A DNA stretch of 26,461 nt from the NCBI GenBank assembly GCA_946479895.1, contig CAMLHT010000010.1, forward strand, positions 1 through 26,461. Reading direction: 5' to 3'. The notes beneath the pieces are model-generated. The model was not told where the DNA came from, searched no databases, and saw nothing but the letters and a program-made list of their open reading frames with translations. Position numbers and translations under genes: made by a program. This DNA comes from an uncultured Gemmatimonadota bacterium. Lineage in GTDB: Bacteria > Gemmatimonadota > Gemmatimonadetes > Gemmatimonadales > Gemmatimonadaceae. This document shows positions 16,954 through 23,311 of this stretch, piece after piece; position 1 is the first letter of the stretch, and every line of letters starts with the position of its first letter.

Positions 16954-17652
16954 TCACCGCGCCTCACCGCCACGGCCGCGTTCGGCGTCGCGGTCCGCGC
17001 TCCTGGCGCGACGCTCACCCGGCTCATCGACCGGCGTGACGTGTTTCTCCACCACGACCCCGTCCACGATCACCTCCTCGATGACCACGTCACCTGCGCT
17101 CGTCCCTGCGCCTTCGGGCACGCCGCGCGTACGCGTGAGATAGGGCGCCTGCTCACGCCCCTTGCGGCGCTTCCCCCAGAATCGTTGCTGATCGAAGAGG
17201 CCACCCTGACGCTGGCCAGCGGCGCGCGTGGCCGGCTCGTAGTAGTCGCGAAGGGCCTCCTCCTGCTCCGGCGTCGGCGCTCCCCGCTCGAATCGCGGCG
17301 CGCCAGCCAGACCGGCCGCCGGCAGCCGGTCGACCACGACCACGTCGTCCTTCTCGTCGATCCGGGCCGCTCCGATCGGGACCAGCACCCATGTGTCCTC
17401 GTCGGAGGCGAGCACCTCTGCATCGACTTTCACCTCGAGATACTTCACGACCATGTCCGTGGTGTCGACGATCAGGTCGTCGACCTTCCCCACCCTCCGG
17501 TTGTCCGGGAGAACGACCTTCCATCCACGGATGTCCGGGTCGGGGTCGGCGATCATGAAGTCGTGGAGATCGCTCAGGTGCGCGAGCATACCTGACGCTA
17601 CGCTGGCGTCGTCCCGCTTTGGCACAACGCGCATCTTCGCTTTCTTGGTCAT
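16954..17652 (-). CDS. PRC-barrel domain protein
   Basis: The protein has 232 residues from ATG 17652, with AGGAGA about nine bases upstream. The PRC-barrel follows a short basic start: IRGWKVVLPDNRRVGKVDDL, then IVDTTDMVVKYLEVKVDAEV, and DEDTWVLVPIGAARIDEKDD, the pattern 'x-G-x-x-V-x-D-x-x-G-x-x-I-G-x-V-x-D-L-x-V-D'. A Gln/Arg-rich linker follows (GGLFDQQRFWGKRRKGREQ), then a short hydrophobic-strand motif (VVIEEVIVDGVVVEKHV) resembling DUF2382-type stress proteins. It is cytoplasmic. PRC-barrel proteins are common in stress islands, and their molecular role is mostly unknown. It sits 19 bases after the secreted DUF1269-like gene and ahead of the hydrophilic gene. A second PRC copy exists as a remnant at 19.4 kb. 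Confidence 0.88.
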   Translation of the reverse strand: MTKKAKMRVVPKRDDASVASGMLAHLSDLHDFMIADPDPDIRGWKVVLPDNRRVGKVDDLIVDTTDMVVKYLEVKVDAEVLASDEDTWVLVPIGAARIDEKDDVVVVDRLPAAGLAGAPRFERGAPTPEQEEALRDYYEPATRAAGQRQGGLFDQQRFWGKRRKGREQAPYLTRTRGVPEGAGTSAGDVVIEEVIVDGVVVEKHVTPVDEPGERRARSADRDAERGRGGEAR

Positions 17653-17671
17653 GTCGTCATCTCTCCTCTGC

Positions 17672-18268
17672 TCACCGCTGGGGCTGCAGCTTGGCGTCGA
17701 GCACCTGCTTCGCGTGCGCCTGCTGCATCGCCGAGTCCATGTCGTCCAGATATTCATCCGCCACAACGAAGACGATGGCCGAGCTGCCTGGCGCGAGTAT
17801 GGCCCCGATCTTCTCCGCATCTGCTGCAGAGATGCCGGCCTTCTTCCCCGTAGAGCTGTCGCTCGGGGTCAGTGCAGTCTGCGCCGGGTGACCCAAGAGG
17901 GCGATGGCGCCGTCGATCGCCTTGGTGCTCGTGCTGTTCGCGGCCGCACCCTTCTTCCCCTGCTTCTGTTGAACGTTGACCTTCCCCTTCGAGTCCTTGG
18001 AGACTACGGCATACGACTGGAAATGGTCGGTCCTGTGCGCGGTCTTCATGTCACCCATGGCCTGCGCCGCCCCGCTCGGGCCGGGGAACACGGCGACGAC
18101 GAGCGTCATGGGCGTCGTGTCTGTCACCGCTCCGGCGCTGGTGTCCTGCACCAGCCCGGCAGTGGTGTCCTGCGCAGCAACACGGCGTGCGTCCAGAGCG
18201 AGTAGCCCGACGAGCGTGACCACGGCGAGGCGTGTTCCTGCGAGACGTGCGCTGTAATGCGTTCTCAC
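17672..18268 (-). CDS. Secreted DUF1269-like protein
   Basis: The protein has 198 residues from GTG 18268, with an excellent AAGGAGG five bases upstream. The signal peptide (LAVVTLVGLLALDARRVAAQ) ends at AQD. The mature protein matches the plan of DUF1269 proteins: TLVVAVFPGPSGAAQAMGDM, a second strand FQSYAVVSKDSKGKVNVQQK, and a final ISAADAEKIGAILAPGSSAI, then VFVVADEYLDDMDSAM. The usual central glycine-rich membrane hairpin is replaced by a polar stretch, and the export signal is also unusual for the family, which is normally cytoplasmic/membrane. It is the first gene of the - strand operon ending with mgtE, and the region upstream of 18268 should carry its promoter. Confidence 0.72.
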   Translation of the reverse strand: MRTHYSARLAGTRLAVVTLVGLLALDARRVAAQDTTAGLVQDTSAGAVTDTTPMTLVVAVFPGPSGAAQAMGDMKTAHRTDHFQSYAVVSKDSKGKVNVQQKQGKKGAAANSTSTKAIDGAIALLGHPAQTALTPSDSSTGKKAGISAADAEKIGAILAPGSSAIVFVVADEYLDDMDSAMQQAHAKQVLDAKLQPQR

Positions 18269-18411
18269 GGCTACCTCCTTTCCAGCTCTCCAGAAGGCGA
18301 AGACCCCTTGCGACGCCCGGTCTCAGCTCCCCACTCCCGCGCCCGGCGGCGGCGGGCGCGGTCGCGTCGCGGGTCGTTCCGCAAATGGTGGACGCTGCGC
18401 TCGCCGCGCGC

Positions 18412-18447
18412 TGTCAGACAAATGTGAAGCGCACGCCAGACAGCATG
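18412..18447. repeat. TGTCAGACAAATG repeat, copy 2 (extended)
   Basis: The 13-mer TGTCAGACAAATG (18412-18424) is identical to 11352-11364. Here it continues with TGAAGCGCACGCCAGACA, which resembles the 19265 copy. Flanking GCTGTC (18410-18415) can pair with GACAGC (18438-18443). It lies just behind the stop of the cydB remnant, in the gap between it and the DUF1269-like gene. Confidence 0.6.
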
Positions 18448-18448
18448 G

Positions 18449-18602
18449 TCAGTAGCGCTTCGCGTCGAGCCTCACCGTTCCGCGGAAGACGCGATAGATC
18501 ACAACGAAGGAGCCAATGCCAGCGGGAGCCCGATGCCAGCCACGACCAGCATGATCCGGAGCGTCTTGGGCGTGGACGCGGCGTCGAAGGTGGGGATTCC
18601 GC
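18449..18602 (-). pseudogene. cydB: Remnant of cytochrome bd oxidase subunit II (cydB), C-terminus
   Basis: One frame reads GIPTFDAASTPKTLRIMLVV, then AGIGLPLALA. After a shift of frame near 18497 it continues GSFVVIYRVFRGTVRLDAKR, Y, and a stop at 18449. This is the typical last transmembrane segment and tail of CydB (AAS-x-KTL, followed by GxPLVLAY and YRxFRGKVxLD). About 50 of roughly 330-380 residues survive, so the bulk of the gene is lost. It follows the cydA remnant in the natural cydA-cydB order on the same strand. The protein would have been the structural subunit of the high-affinity quinol oxidase. A repeat copy starts 25 bases beyond its stop. Confidence 0.78.
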
Positions 18603-18609
18603 CCTATTC

Positions 18610-18880
18610 CCGCCCACGAGCGGGTCCTCCTCTCTCGCAGTCACCCGCTCGTACGTGGGTCCGTGCCTGATCTTCTGGTCGAGGAGCAAGAGGTAGGGCG
18701 CACCGAGCAGCAGATGAACACCCCCGAAGAGAACGACGGTGGCCCACACCTGCGCCGGCGCCAGCCGGGGCGAGACGCCCTCGGCGGTCCGCGGAACGCG
18801 CGCAGGCCCGTGACGGGATCCTTCGCACCTCGATGCACGAGGAAGCGCAACAGCCCCGGGATCTCAGCTACGACCACGTC
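18610..18880 (-). pseudogene. cydA: Remnant of cytochrome bd oxidase subunit I (cydA)
   Basis: The first frame reads VVVAEIPGLLRFLVHRGAKD and PVTGLRAF, matching the periplasmic Q-loop region of CydA (EIPGLLSFL ... GLN-x-F). At about 18795 the frame changes to AEGVSPRLAPAQVWATVVLF, then GGVHLLLGAPYLLLLDQKIR and HGPTYERV. That is the last transmembrane helix and tail of CydA (RTA-x-(A/G)VSP ... LLLRxIRxGP). The haem-ligand-bearing N-terminal half and the stretch between the two kept blocks are missing. The cydB remnant follows directly. Together they record a lost cydAB operon for low-oxygen respiration. The family call rests on remembered motifs, and a search would settle it. Confidence 0.7.
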
Positions 18881-18885
18881 ACCGC

Positions 18886-19065
18886 TTAGCTGGTCTTCTC
18901 ACTCCGCCGGTGCGCTTGCAGGAGTTGGTCGGCCAGCCACACCAGGGCTGGGCCGTTCTCGTCCACCCCCCCCAGCACCCGGAGCGCCTCGTACGCGTCC
19001 GCGACGCACTGAATCAGCAGATCGCGCTCCTTCTCCACGACGTTCAGCTCTTGAGTGTGAGCCAT
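18886..19065 (-). CDS. Small hypothetical protein (59 residues)
   Basis: ATG 19065 has GGGAGG five bases upstream, the best ribosome site in this stretch. The frame reads MAHTQELNVVEKERDLLIQC, then VADAYEALRVLGGVDENGPA and LVWLADQLLQAHRRSEKTS. It is soluble, acidic to neutral and predicted helical, with no signal peptide and no recognised family. A run of eight G (in the LGG codons) makes it prone to slippage. It is directly upstream of the cydA remnant on the same strand, so it may be the leading gene of the former cyd operon, or an independent survivor. It is too short for homology judgement by eye. Confidence 0.5.
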   Translation of the reverse strand: MAHTQELNVVEKERDLLIQCVADAYEALRVLGGVDENGPALVWLADQLLQAHRRSEKTS

Positions 19066-19417
19066 TACTTCCTCCCGATGTGCTGGGCCGCCGCTCCTCC
19101 GCTACACAGATCGCGGCTGCTCGCCGCGCCCCGCGCATTCGAGCGCCGTACATGGCTGCCGCCTTCGCCGCAAGTCACCTTCACGCCGTGCACGTTCGCG
19201 AAGCGACGAGCAAGACAGAGTCAGACTGCCCGTGTCAATTCTGGACGCTCCGAGATCGGCGCGCCGTCAGACAACTGGGAAGCGTGCGCCAGGCAAATGC
19301 GTCGGCACGGCCACCTTCACCGCTGGATGCGCGACCGGGAGGGAATCTGACTCGGAGCCGGCACCCTCGATTCTCGGTAACGTCACACAGCACCGCGCCC
19401 ATCGCGCTGTTCGCGGC
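19066..19417. other. Gap without a recognisable gene
   Basis: Apart from the left copy of the inverted repeat (19265-19277) I see no coding pattern. On the - strand TTGACA occurs near 19230, upstream of the 59-residue ORF, but without a convincing -10 box. Degenerate sequence of the PRC remnant may extend upstream from 19418. Confidence 0.5.
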
Positions 19418-19604
19418 CGCGAGTCTCACGCCGATGTGGCGATTCCGATGGACCATCTCGAGCTGAAAGGCGACCGGTTCCTCCTCCCAGGTGCCACCAA
19501 GGACGCGCTCGAAGCATTGCCGGCGTTCCATTACGCCACCACGTAGTGGGACCGCGCCGAGCGCGGGAGGCTGGACGGTCGCGCGGCGTCGCAGTTGTCT
19601 GACG
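19265..19604. repeat. Inverted repeat pair CGTCAGACAACTG around the PRC remnant (copies 3 and 4)
   Basis: CGTCAGACAACTG at 19265-19277 is repeated exactly in inverse orientation at 19592-19604. The two copies enclose about 314 bases that include the PRC-barrel remnant. Each is a one- or two-base variant of the 13-mer at 11352 and 18412. The left copy continues GGAAGCG(TG)CGCCAG, similar to copy 2. No transposase or target duplication is seen. Confidence 0.6.
19418..19546 (+). pseudogene. PRC-barrel protein remnant, C-terminus only
   Basis: The last 42 codons before TAG 19546 read HADVAIPMDHLELKGDRFLL, then PGATKDALEALPAFHYATT. This is the standard tail of PRC-barrel proteins (VPWDxLxVxGDRFVLPGATKxxLxxLPxF). 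No PRC N-terminal strands and no start are found upstream, where the frame reads unrelated sequence. It is enclosed by the inverted CGTCAGACAACTG copies. It differs from the intact PRC gene at 16954, whose tail is not of this type, so it is not a simple partial duplication of it. Confidence 0.72.
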
Positions 19605-19685
19605 CGCGCTTCCGGTTTCCCCGACTGTACGCGCTTCACGCGCGGTGCCACCGTTCTCGGGCATCTCATGACGTGGAGAACGCGC

Positions 19686-20225
19686 ATGTTTGGATCCCGG
19701 AAAAGGCCGCCATGTCTTTCGATCCTCGTCCTCGTGCTCGCGGCTGCCTGCTCCAAGAAGCACTCGGGAGCCCACACCACGGCGAGCGCCGGGGCGATCG
19801 CATCCGAGTCGTCGGCAGGAGCCGTTGCGGTCACGACAACACCAAGTGGTCAGCTCGCGCTCACGGTCGCGACCAAGCCCGGCGAGGGCGTGTATCTCAC
19901 GGACGCCAACGGAAGGGCCGTCTACTTCCTCGAGACTCCGGATGGCGCGGCGGTAGCGAAGTGCGAGGGCGAGTGCGCGACGGCGTTCGACCCCGTCACC
20001 GGGAAGGCGATCGTCGCGACGGGAGACACGACGGTGAAGGTCGCGCTGATCGGCGACGTCACGCGTCCCGACGGGACGAAGCAGGTCACGTACGACGGCA
20101 AGCCGCTCTACTATTATCGCAAGGACCAGGGGGCGAACGACACCAAGGGCCAGGGTGTGAAGGCCGGCGATGCCCAGGCGCACCTCGTGGCCCCCACGGG
20201 GAAGGACATCGGAGCGAAGAGATAA
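19686..20225 (+). CDS. COG4315-type secreted lipoprotein with two tandem repeats
   Basis: The protein has 179 residues from ATG 19686, with GGAG seven bases upstream. An ATG 18 bases earlier is inferior. The N-terminus has a basic stretch, a hydrophobic core and lipobox LAAAC (Cys22). After an Ala/Ser/Thr linker come two copies of the family motif: GVYLTDANGRAVYFLETPDG followed by KCEGECATAFDPV, and TRPDGTKQVTYDGKPLYYYR followed by KDQGANDTKGQGV. The 'LTD-x-xGxxLYxF ... C-x-G-x-C-x-x-xWPP' design is that of the secreted repeat of unknown function (COG4315). It is probably anchored on the periplasmic or outer face. No redox partner is adjacent. It appears intact despite lying between two remnants. 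Confidence 0.88.
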   Translation: MFGSRKRPPCLSILVLVLAAACSKKHSGAHTTASAGAIASESSAGAVAVTTTPSGQLALTVATKPGEGVYLTDANGRAVYFLETPDGAAVAKCEGECATAFDPVTGKAIVATGDTTVKVALIGDVTRPDGTKQVTYDGKPLYYYRKDQGANDTKGQGVKAGDAQAHLVAPTGKDIGAKR

Positions 20226-20257
20226 CGGCGACACGCACCAACGCGCCGCCCCGCCTC

Positions 20258-20450
20258 ATGGGCGTGGCGAGATTCCAGCGCCTCGTCCGCGCCACGGCGA
20301 GCCTGGACGTCGACGAAGAGATCTTCGGCGCTTCGCCGACTTCGTGCACCGGAAGCTCGACGACCTCCTCGTACGTGCCCAGGCGGTCGCGAAGGCGAAC
20401 ATTCGAGACGTGATCGAGCCGCATGACCTGCCGAATCCTCAAACGTCTCC
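20258..20450 (+). pseudogene. DUF1931 histone-fold protein remnant
   Basis: The gene start is well preserved: MGVARFQRLVRATASLDVDE from ATG 20258. One base is missing near 20320 (GAAGAGATC where GAAGAGGATC would fit). The other frame then continues LRRFADFVHRKLDDLLVRAQ, AVAKANIRDVIEPHDLP. This matches the first 60 residues of DUF1931, a histone-like fold family found in bacteria and archaea. After EPHDLP the sequence runs NPQTSPPPPV and has no further match, so about half of the usual 150 residues are gone. NPQT itself resembles a motif near the family's C-terminus, perhaps a deletion junction. The protein could not form the full tandem histone fold. Confidence 0.74.
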
Positions 20451-20472
20451 TCCACCCCCTGTCACAGAGAGC

Positions 20473-21966
20473 CTAGGCGGAGCGTGCGTGACCGCTCAAC
20501 GAGCAGCCGACCTCCCGGATCACCTCCAGCAGGAAGTCCACGTCCTCCCGGCGCACGCGATGGTTCACGGTGCACGCCCGGAGCGCCTTCTTGCCGTTGA
20601 TCGTCGTCCCCCACAGGAACACCCGGCCGTCTCGCTCCAACGCTTCACAGAGCCGGGTGTTCAGCGCGTTCAGGTAGGCGTCATCGCCGTGGACCGACGC
20701 GTCCGGCGTCCGGTACTGGAAGCACACCACCGAGAGCGGCACGGGGGCGAGCCTGACGAAGTCCGGCGAGCGATCGATCCGGTCCGCCAGGTAGCGCATG
20801 GTCTCGATGTTGTGCTCGACGGCCGCGCGGAGCTTCCGCGCGCCGTAGGCCTTGAACGTCATCCACACCTTCAGCGCCCGGAAGCTGCGGGACAGTTGAG
20901 GGCTGTAGTCCTTGAAGTCGATCGGCGCGTCGTCAGGCGCGGCGCGATCTTCCCGCAGGTAGTCCGCCGTGACGTGGAAGGTGTCCCGGAGCGCGCTCGG
21001 GTCGCGGACGAGAATGCACGAGGCCTCCACCGGCGCGTACATCCACTTGTGCGGGTTGACGACGACGGAATCGGCCCGCTCCAATCCGCGGAAGAACCGC
21101 CCGGCGGCCTCCGTCCGGGCCGCGGGTCCGCCGTAGGCCGCATCGACGTGGAACCACAGGTTCTCGGACCGGCAGAACTCCGCCAGCGCATCCAGCGGAT
21201 CCACCGCCCCCGTGTTCGTGGTGCCGGCGTTCCCCACCACGCAGATGGGAACGAAGCCAGCTCGCCGGTCGGCGGCCACCCGCGCTTCGAGCGCCTCCAG
21301 GTCGATGGTGAAGTCGTCCCGGACGGCGATCTTGCGCAGCTGCTCGTGCCCCATGCCGAGGAGGGCCATGCTCTTCTCGATCGACGCGTGCCCCTCCCGC
21401 GATGCGTAGACCGTCAGCGGCGGACCGCCGCGCATTCCCTGGGCGGCGGCGTCGAACGGCGCCATCCGAGTGCGGGCCGCCGCCAGCCCCACCATGTTGC
21501 CGGCCGACCCGCCGCTCAGCAGCGCGCCACCGGCATCCGCCGGGAACCCGATGAACTCCGCCATCCACCGGATCACCCGCCGCTCCACCTCCGACGCAGC
21601 CGGGGAGAAGTGCCACTTGGCGCAGAGCTGGTTCACCGCCGACGCGAGGAGGTCGCCGATCACCGCTGCCTGGGTGCCGCTGGCGTTGATGTAGCCGAAG
21701 AAGCGCGGCGAGATGTTCAGCGTGGAGTTCGCGTAGATGTCCTCCTCCACCTGCCGCAGGATGTCCGCCATCGGCTGCGGCTCCTGCGGAAGCGGCTCGT
21801 CGAACAGCGACGCGATCTGCGCGCGACTCTTCGCCGGGGTGACTCGTGCCTCATCGAGTCGTTCGTGCAAGCGGAGAACGAGCTTCGCCGCCTCCCGCAG
21901 TTCGCCCTTGAACGTTTCCAGGTCCGAGTCCAGGCCGGCTCCCCCGGTGATGCTGTGTCTGGTCAT
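20473..21966 (-). CDS. PLP-dependent group II amino-acid decarboxylase (aromatic-type)
   Basis: The protein has 497 residues, the family's usual length. The pyridoxal-phosphate site is complete: NPHKW with Lys307, HVDAAYGG with Asp275, and stacking His193 in SREGHASIEKS. Other landmarks are NISPRFFGYINASG, LLSGGSAGNMVGLAAAR and the C-terminal GRVFLWGTTINGKKALRACT with VNHRVRREDVDFLLE. Related enzymes decarboxylate Tyr, Trp, Dopa or, less often, Glu. The substrate is not readable from the motifs. It is transcribed away from the AraC-type gene, which may control it through the 160-base shared intergenic region. In other bacteria such enzymes make signalling or acid-buffering amines. Confidence 0.95.
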   Translation of the reverse strand: MTRHSITGGAGLDSDLETFKGELREAAKLVLRLHERLDEARVTPAKSRAQIASLFDEPLPQEPQPMADILRQVEEDIYANSTLNISPRFFGYINASGTQAAVIGDLLASAVNQLCAKWHFSPAASEVERRVIRWMAEFIGFPADAGGALLSGGSAGNMVGLAAARTRMAPFDAAAQGMRGGPPLTVYASREGHASIEKSMALLGMGHEQLRKIAVRDDFTIDLEALEARVAADRRAGFVPICVVGNAGTTNTGAVDPLDALAEFCRSENLWFHVDAAYGGPAARTEAAGRFFRGLERADSVVVNPHKWMYAPVEASCILVRDPSALRDTFHVTADYLREDRAAPDDAPIDFKDYSPQLSRSFRALKVWMTFKAYGARKLRAAVEHNIETMRYLADRIDRSPDFVRLAPVPLSVVCFQYRTPDASVHGDDAYLNALNTRLCEALERDGRVFLWGTTINGKKALRACTVNHRVRREDVDFLLEVIREVGCSLSGHARSA

Positions 21967-22129
21967 CTCAGATGTCCCGTGATAACGTGATGTGTCATTC
22001 CCGGCGTGCCACTACTCGCAGGGAGCGCGGCCGAGTCCGGGATCGGCAGCATACGATGCCGCGAACGCGGCGTCTTGCACGAAGACTCCTCCCGCGACCA
22101 CGCGACGGGTGCCCAACGTACCAAAGGTG

Positions 22130-22981
22130 ATGAACGACGCGACGACGGTCGGCGCGACGCCGACGCACCTCGAGCGGGGGCGCTTCCTCGGCGAGAACCG
22201 CGTGGAGCGGCGGATTCCCGGCTTCATGCTGTTCGAGACGCACTACCCCGGCGGCCTGTCGGCGCCGCCGCACCTGCACGCGCTGCCGTACTTCGGCTTC
22301 CTGGTGTCGGGGGGATACCTGGAGCATCTCGGCCGGCGGCCGGTCACGTTCGCGCCGCGGTCGTTCGTGTTCCACCCGGCGCGCGCGGTGCACTTCGGGC
22401 GGGTCGGGGACGAGGGGGCGCGCCTCTTCCATGTGGAGATCGCCCCGGCGCTGATCGATGCGCTGCACGAGGAGCGCGCGCTGCCTGACGAGAGCCTCTT
22501 TCGCCGCTCCGGGCCGCTCGCCGCGCTGGCGCAGCGTCTCTACCGCGAGTTCCGGCTCGACGACCCGGCCTCGGCGCTCGTCGTGGAAGGGATCGCGCTG
22601 GAGATCGTGGGCGAGCTCGTGCGCGCCGCGCCCCGCTCCGACGGTCGTCCCCGCTGGCTCGAGCGGGCCCGCGAGCGCGTGCACGCGGAGCTCTCACGCC
22701 CGCTCAGCGTCCAGGCCATCGCCGCCGACCTCGGCGTCACCCCCGTGCGACTGGCGCGCGCATTCCGGAAGGCGTTCGGGGAATCACTCGGGGCGTATCA
22801 CCGCCGCCTGCGTGTGAGTGAAGCTTGCGCGCGATTGCGGGGGGGTGAGGCATCGCTGGCCGAGATCGCGATCGCGGCCGGGTTCACCGATCAGAGTCAC
22901 TTCACGCGGGTGTTCCGGACTGTCGTGGGGACGACGCCCGCGGCGTACCGGCGGGAGCAGCGCCGGACCGAGCCGCGCTAG
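22130..22981 (+). CDS. AraC-family transcriptional regulator
   Basis: The protein has 283 residues from ATG 22130. A frame open from 21992 adds 46 residues of no domain character and is rejected, though GTG 22109 is possible. The N-terminal cupin-like sensing domain has APPHLHALPYFGFLVSGGYL and FVFHPARAVHFGR. The C-terminal double helix-turn-helix spans about 185-275: LSVQAIAADLGVTPVRLARA, FRKAFGESLGAYHRRLRV, then SLAEIAIAAGFTDQSHFTRV and FRTVVGTTPAAYRRE. The cupin probably binds a small effector. It is divergent from the decarboxylase gene and could be its activator. The 3' end is closed by a perfect hairpin at 22996. Confidence 0.95.
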   Translation: MNDATTVGATPTHLERGRFLGENRVERRIPGFMLFETHYPGGLSAPPHLHALPYFGFLVSGGYLEHLGRRPVTFAPRSFVFHPARAVHFGRVGDEGARLFHVEIAPALIDALHEERALPDESLFRRSGPLAALAQRLYREFRLDDPASALVVEGIALEIVGELVRAAPRSDGRPRWLERARERVHAELSRPLSVQAIAADLGVTPVRLARAFRKAFGESLGAYHRRLRVSEACARLRGGEASLAEIAIAAGFTDQSHFTRVFRTVVGTTPAAYRREQRRTEPR

Positions 22982-22995
22982 CTGGTAGGGTAGCA

Positions 22996-23028
22996 ATGAG
23001 GCCCCGGGCGTGCTGCCCGGGGCCTCAT
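22996..23028. terminator. 14-bp perfect hairpin between convergent genes
   Basis: ATGAGGCCCCGGGC (22996-23009) pairs exactly with GCCCGGGGCCTCAT (23015-23028) across a 5-base loop. It begins 14 bases after the AraC stop and lies 43 bases from the end of the convergent DUF3072 gene. It is not followed by a U-tract on either strand, but stem strength and position make a bidirectional terminator likely. Confidence 0.75.
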
Positions 23029-23071
23029 CCGGCCTCAGGTCCGAAACGGACCGTCGCCGTTTGGTGCGCGA

Positions 23072-23311
23072 TCAGTGATCGCGTCCGCGGCCGGTGCGCT
23101 CCTGGAGCTCGTCGATCCGCTTGGAGGCTTCGGCCTTGGTCAGGTTCTCGTCGAGGGGCTCACCCGCTTCCTGAGCGAGCGTCCTCAGGTACGACGCTTG
23201 GGCGTCGGTCATGCTCTCGTCGCCCGTGACCCACTCGTCCGGATCCTTCTTCGGGGCTTCGGTGGGCGACTGCTGATCCCGGTCCTGTGTGTCGCGGTCC
23301 TGCTTGGCCAT
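23072..23311 (-). CDS. DUF3072 domain protein
   Basis: The protein has 79 residues from ATG 23311, with AAGGAG about seven bases upstream. The N-terminal third is polar and probably disordered (KQDRDTQDRDQQSPTEAPKK). The rest is the DUF3072 domain: MTDAQASYLRTLAQEAGEPL, then DENLTKAEASKRIDELQERT and GRG. The domain is a small helical, SAP-like motif widespread in GC-rich bacteria, without assigned function. It is monocistronic and convergent with the AraC gene. Confidence 0.9.
   Translation of the reverse strand: MAKQDRDTQDRDQQSPTEAPKKDPDEWVTGDESMTDAQASYLRTLAQEAGEPLDENLTKAEASKRIDELQERTGRGRDH

Noticed and set aside
16541..17143. Leu-rich + strand frame that looks membrane-like
   Set aside because: The Leu runs mirror Glu/Gln/Lys codons of the - strand hydrophilic gene, and the frame crosses into the PRC gene. 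There is no ribosome site.
16408..18400. M-box Mg2+ riboswitch for mgtE
   Set aside because: mgtE lies deep in an operon, and no conserved M-box-like leader was recognised upstream of it or of the first gene.
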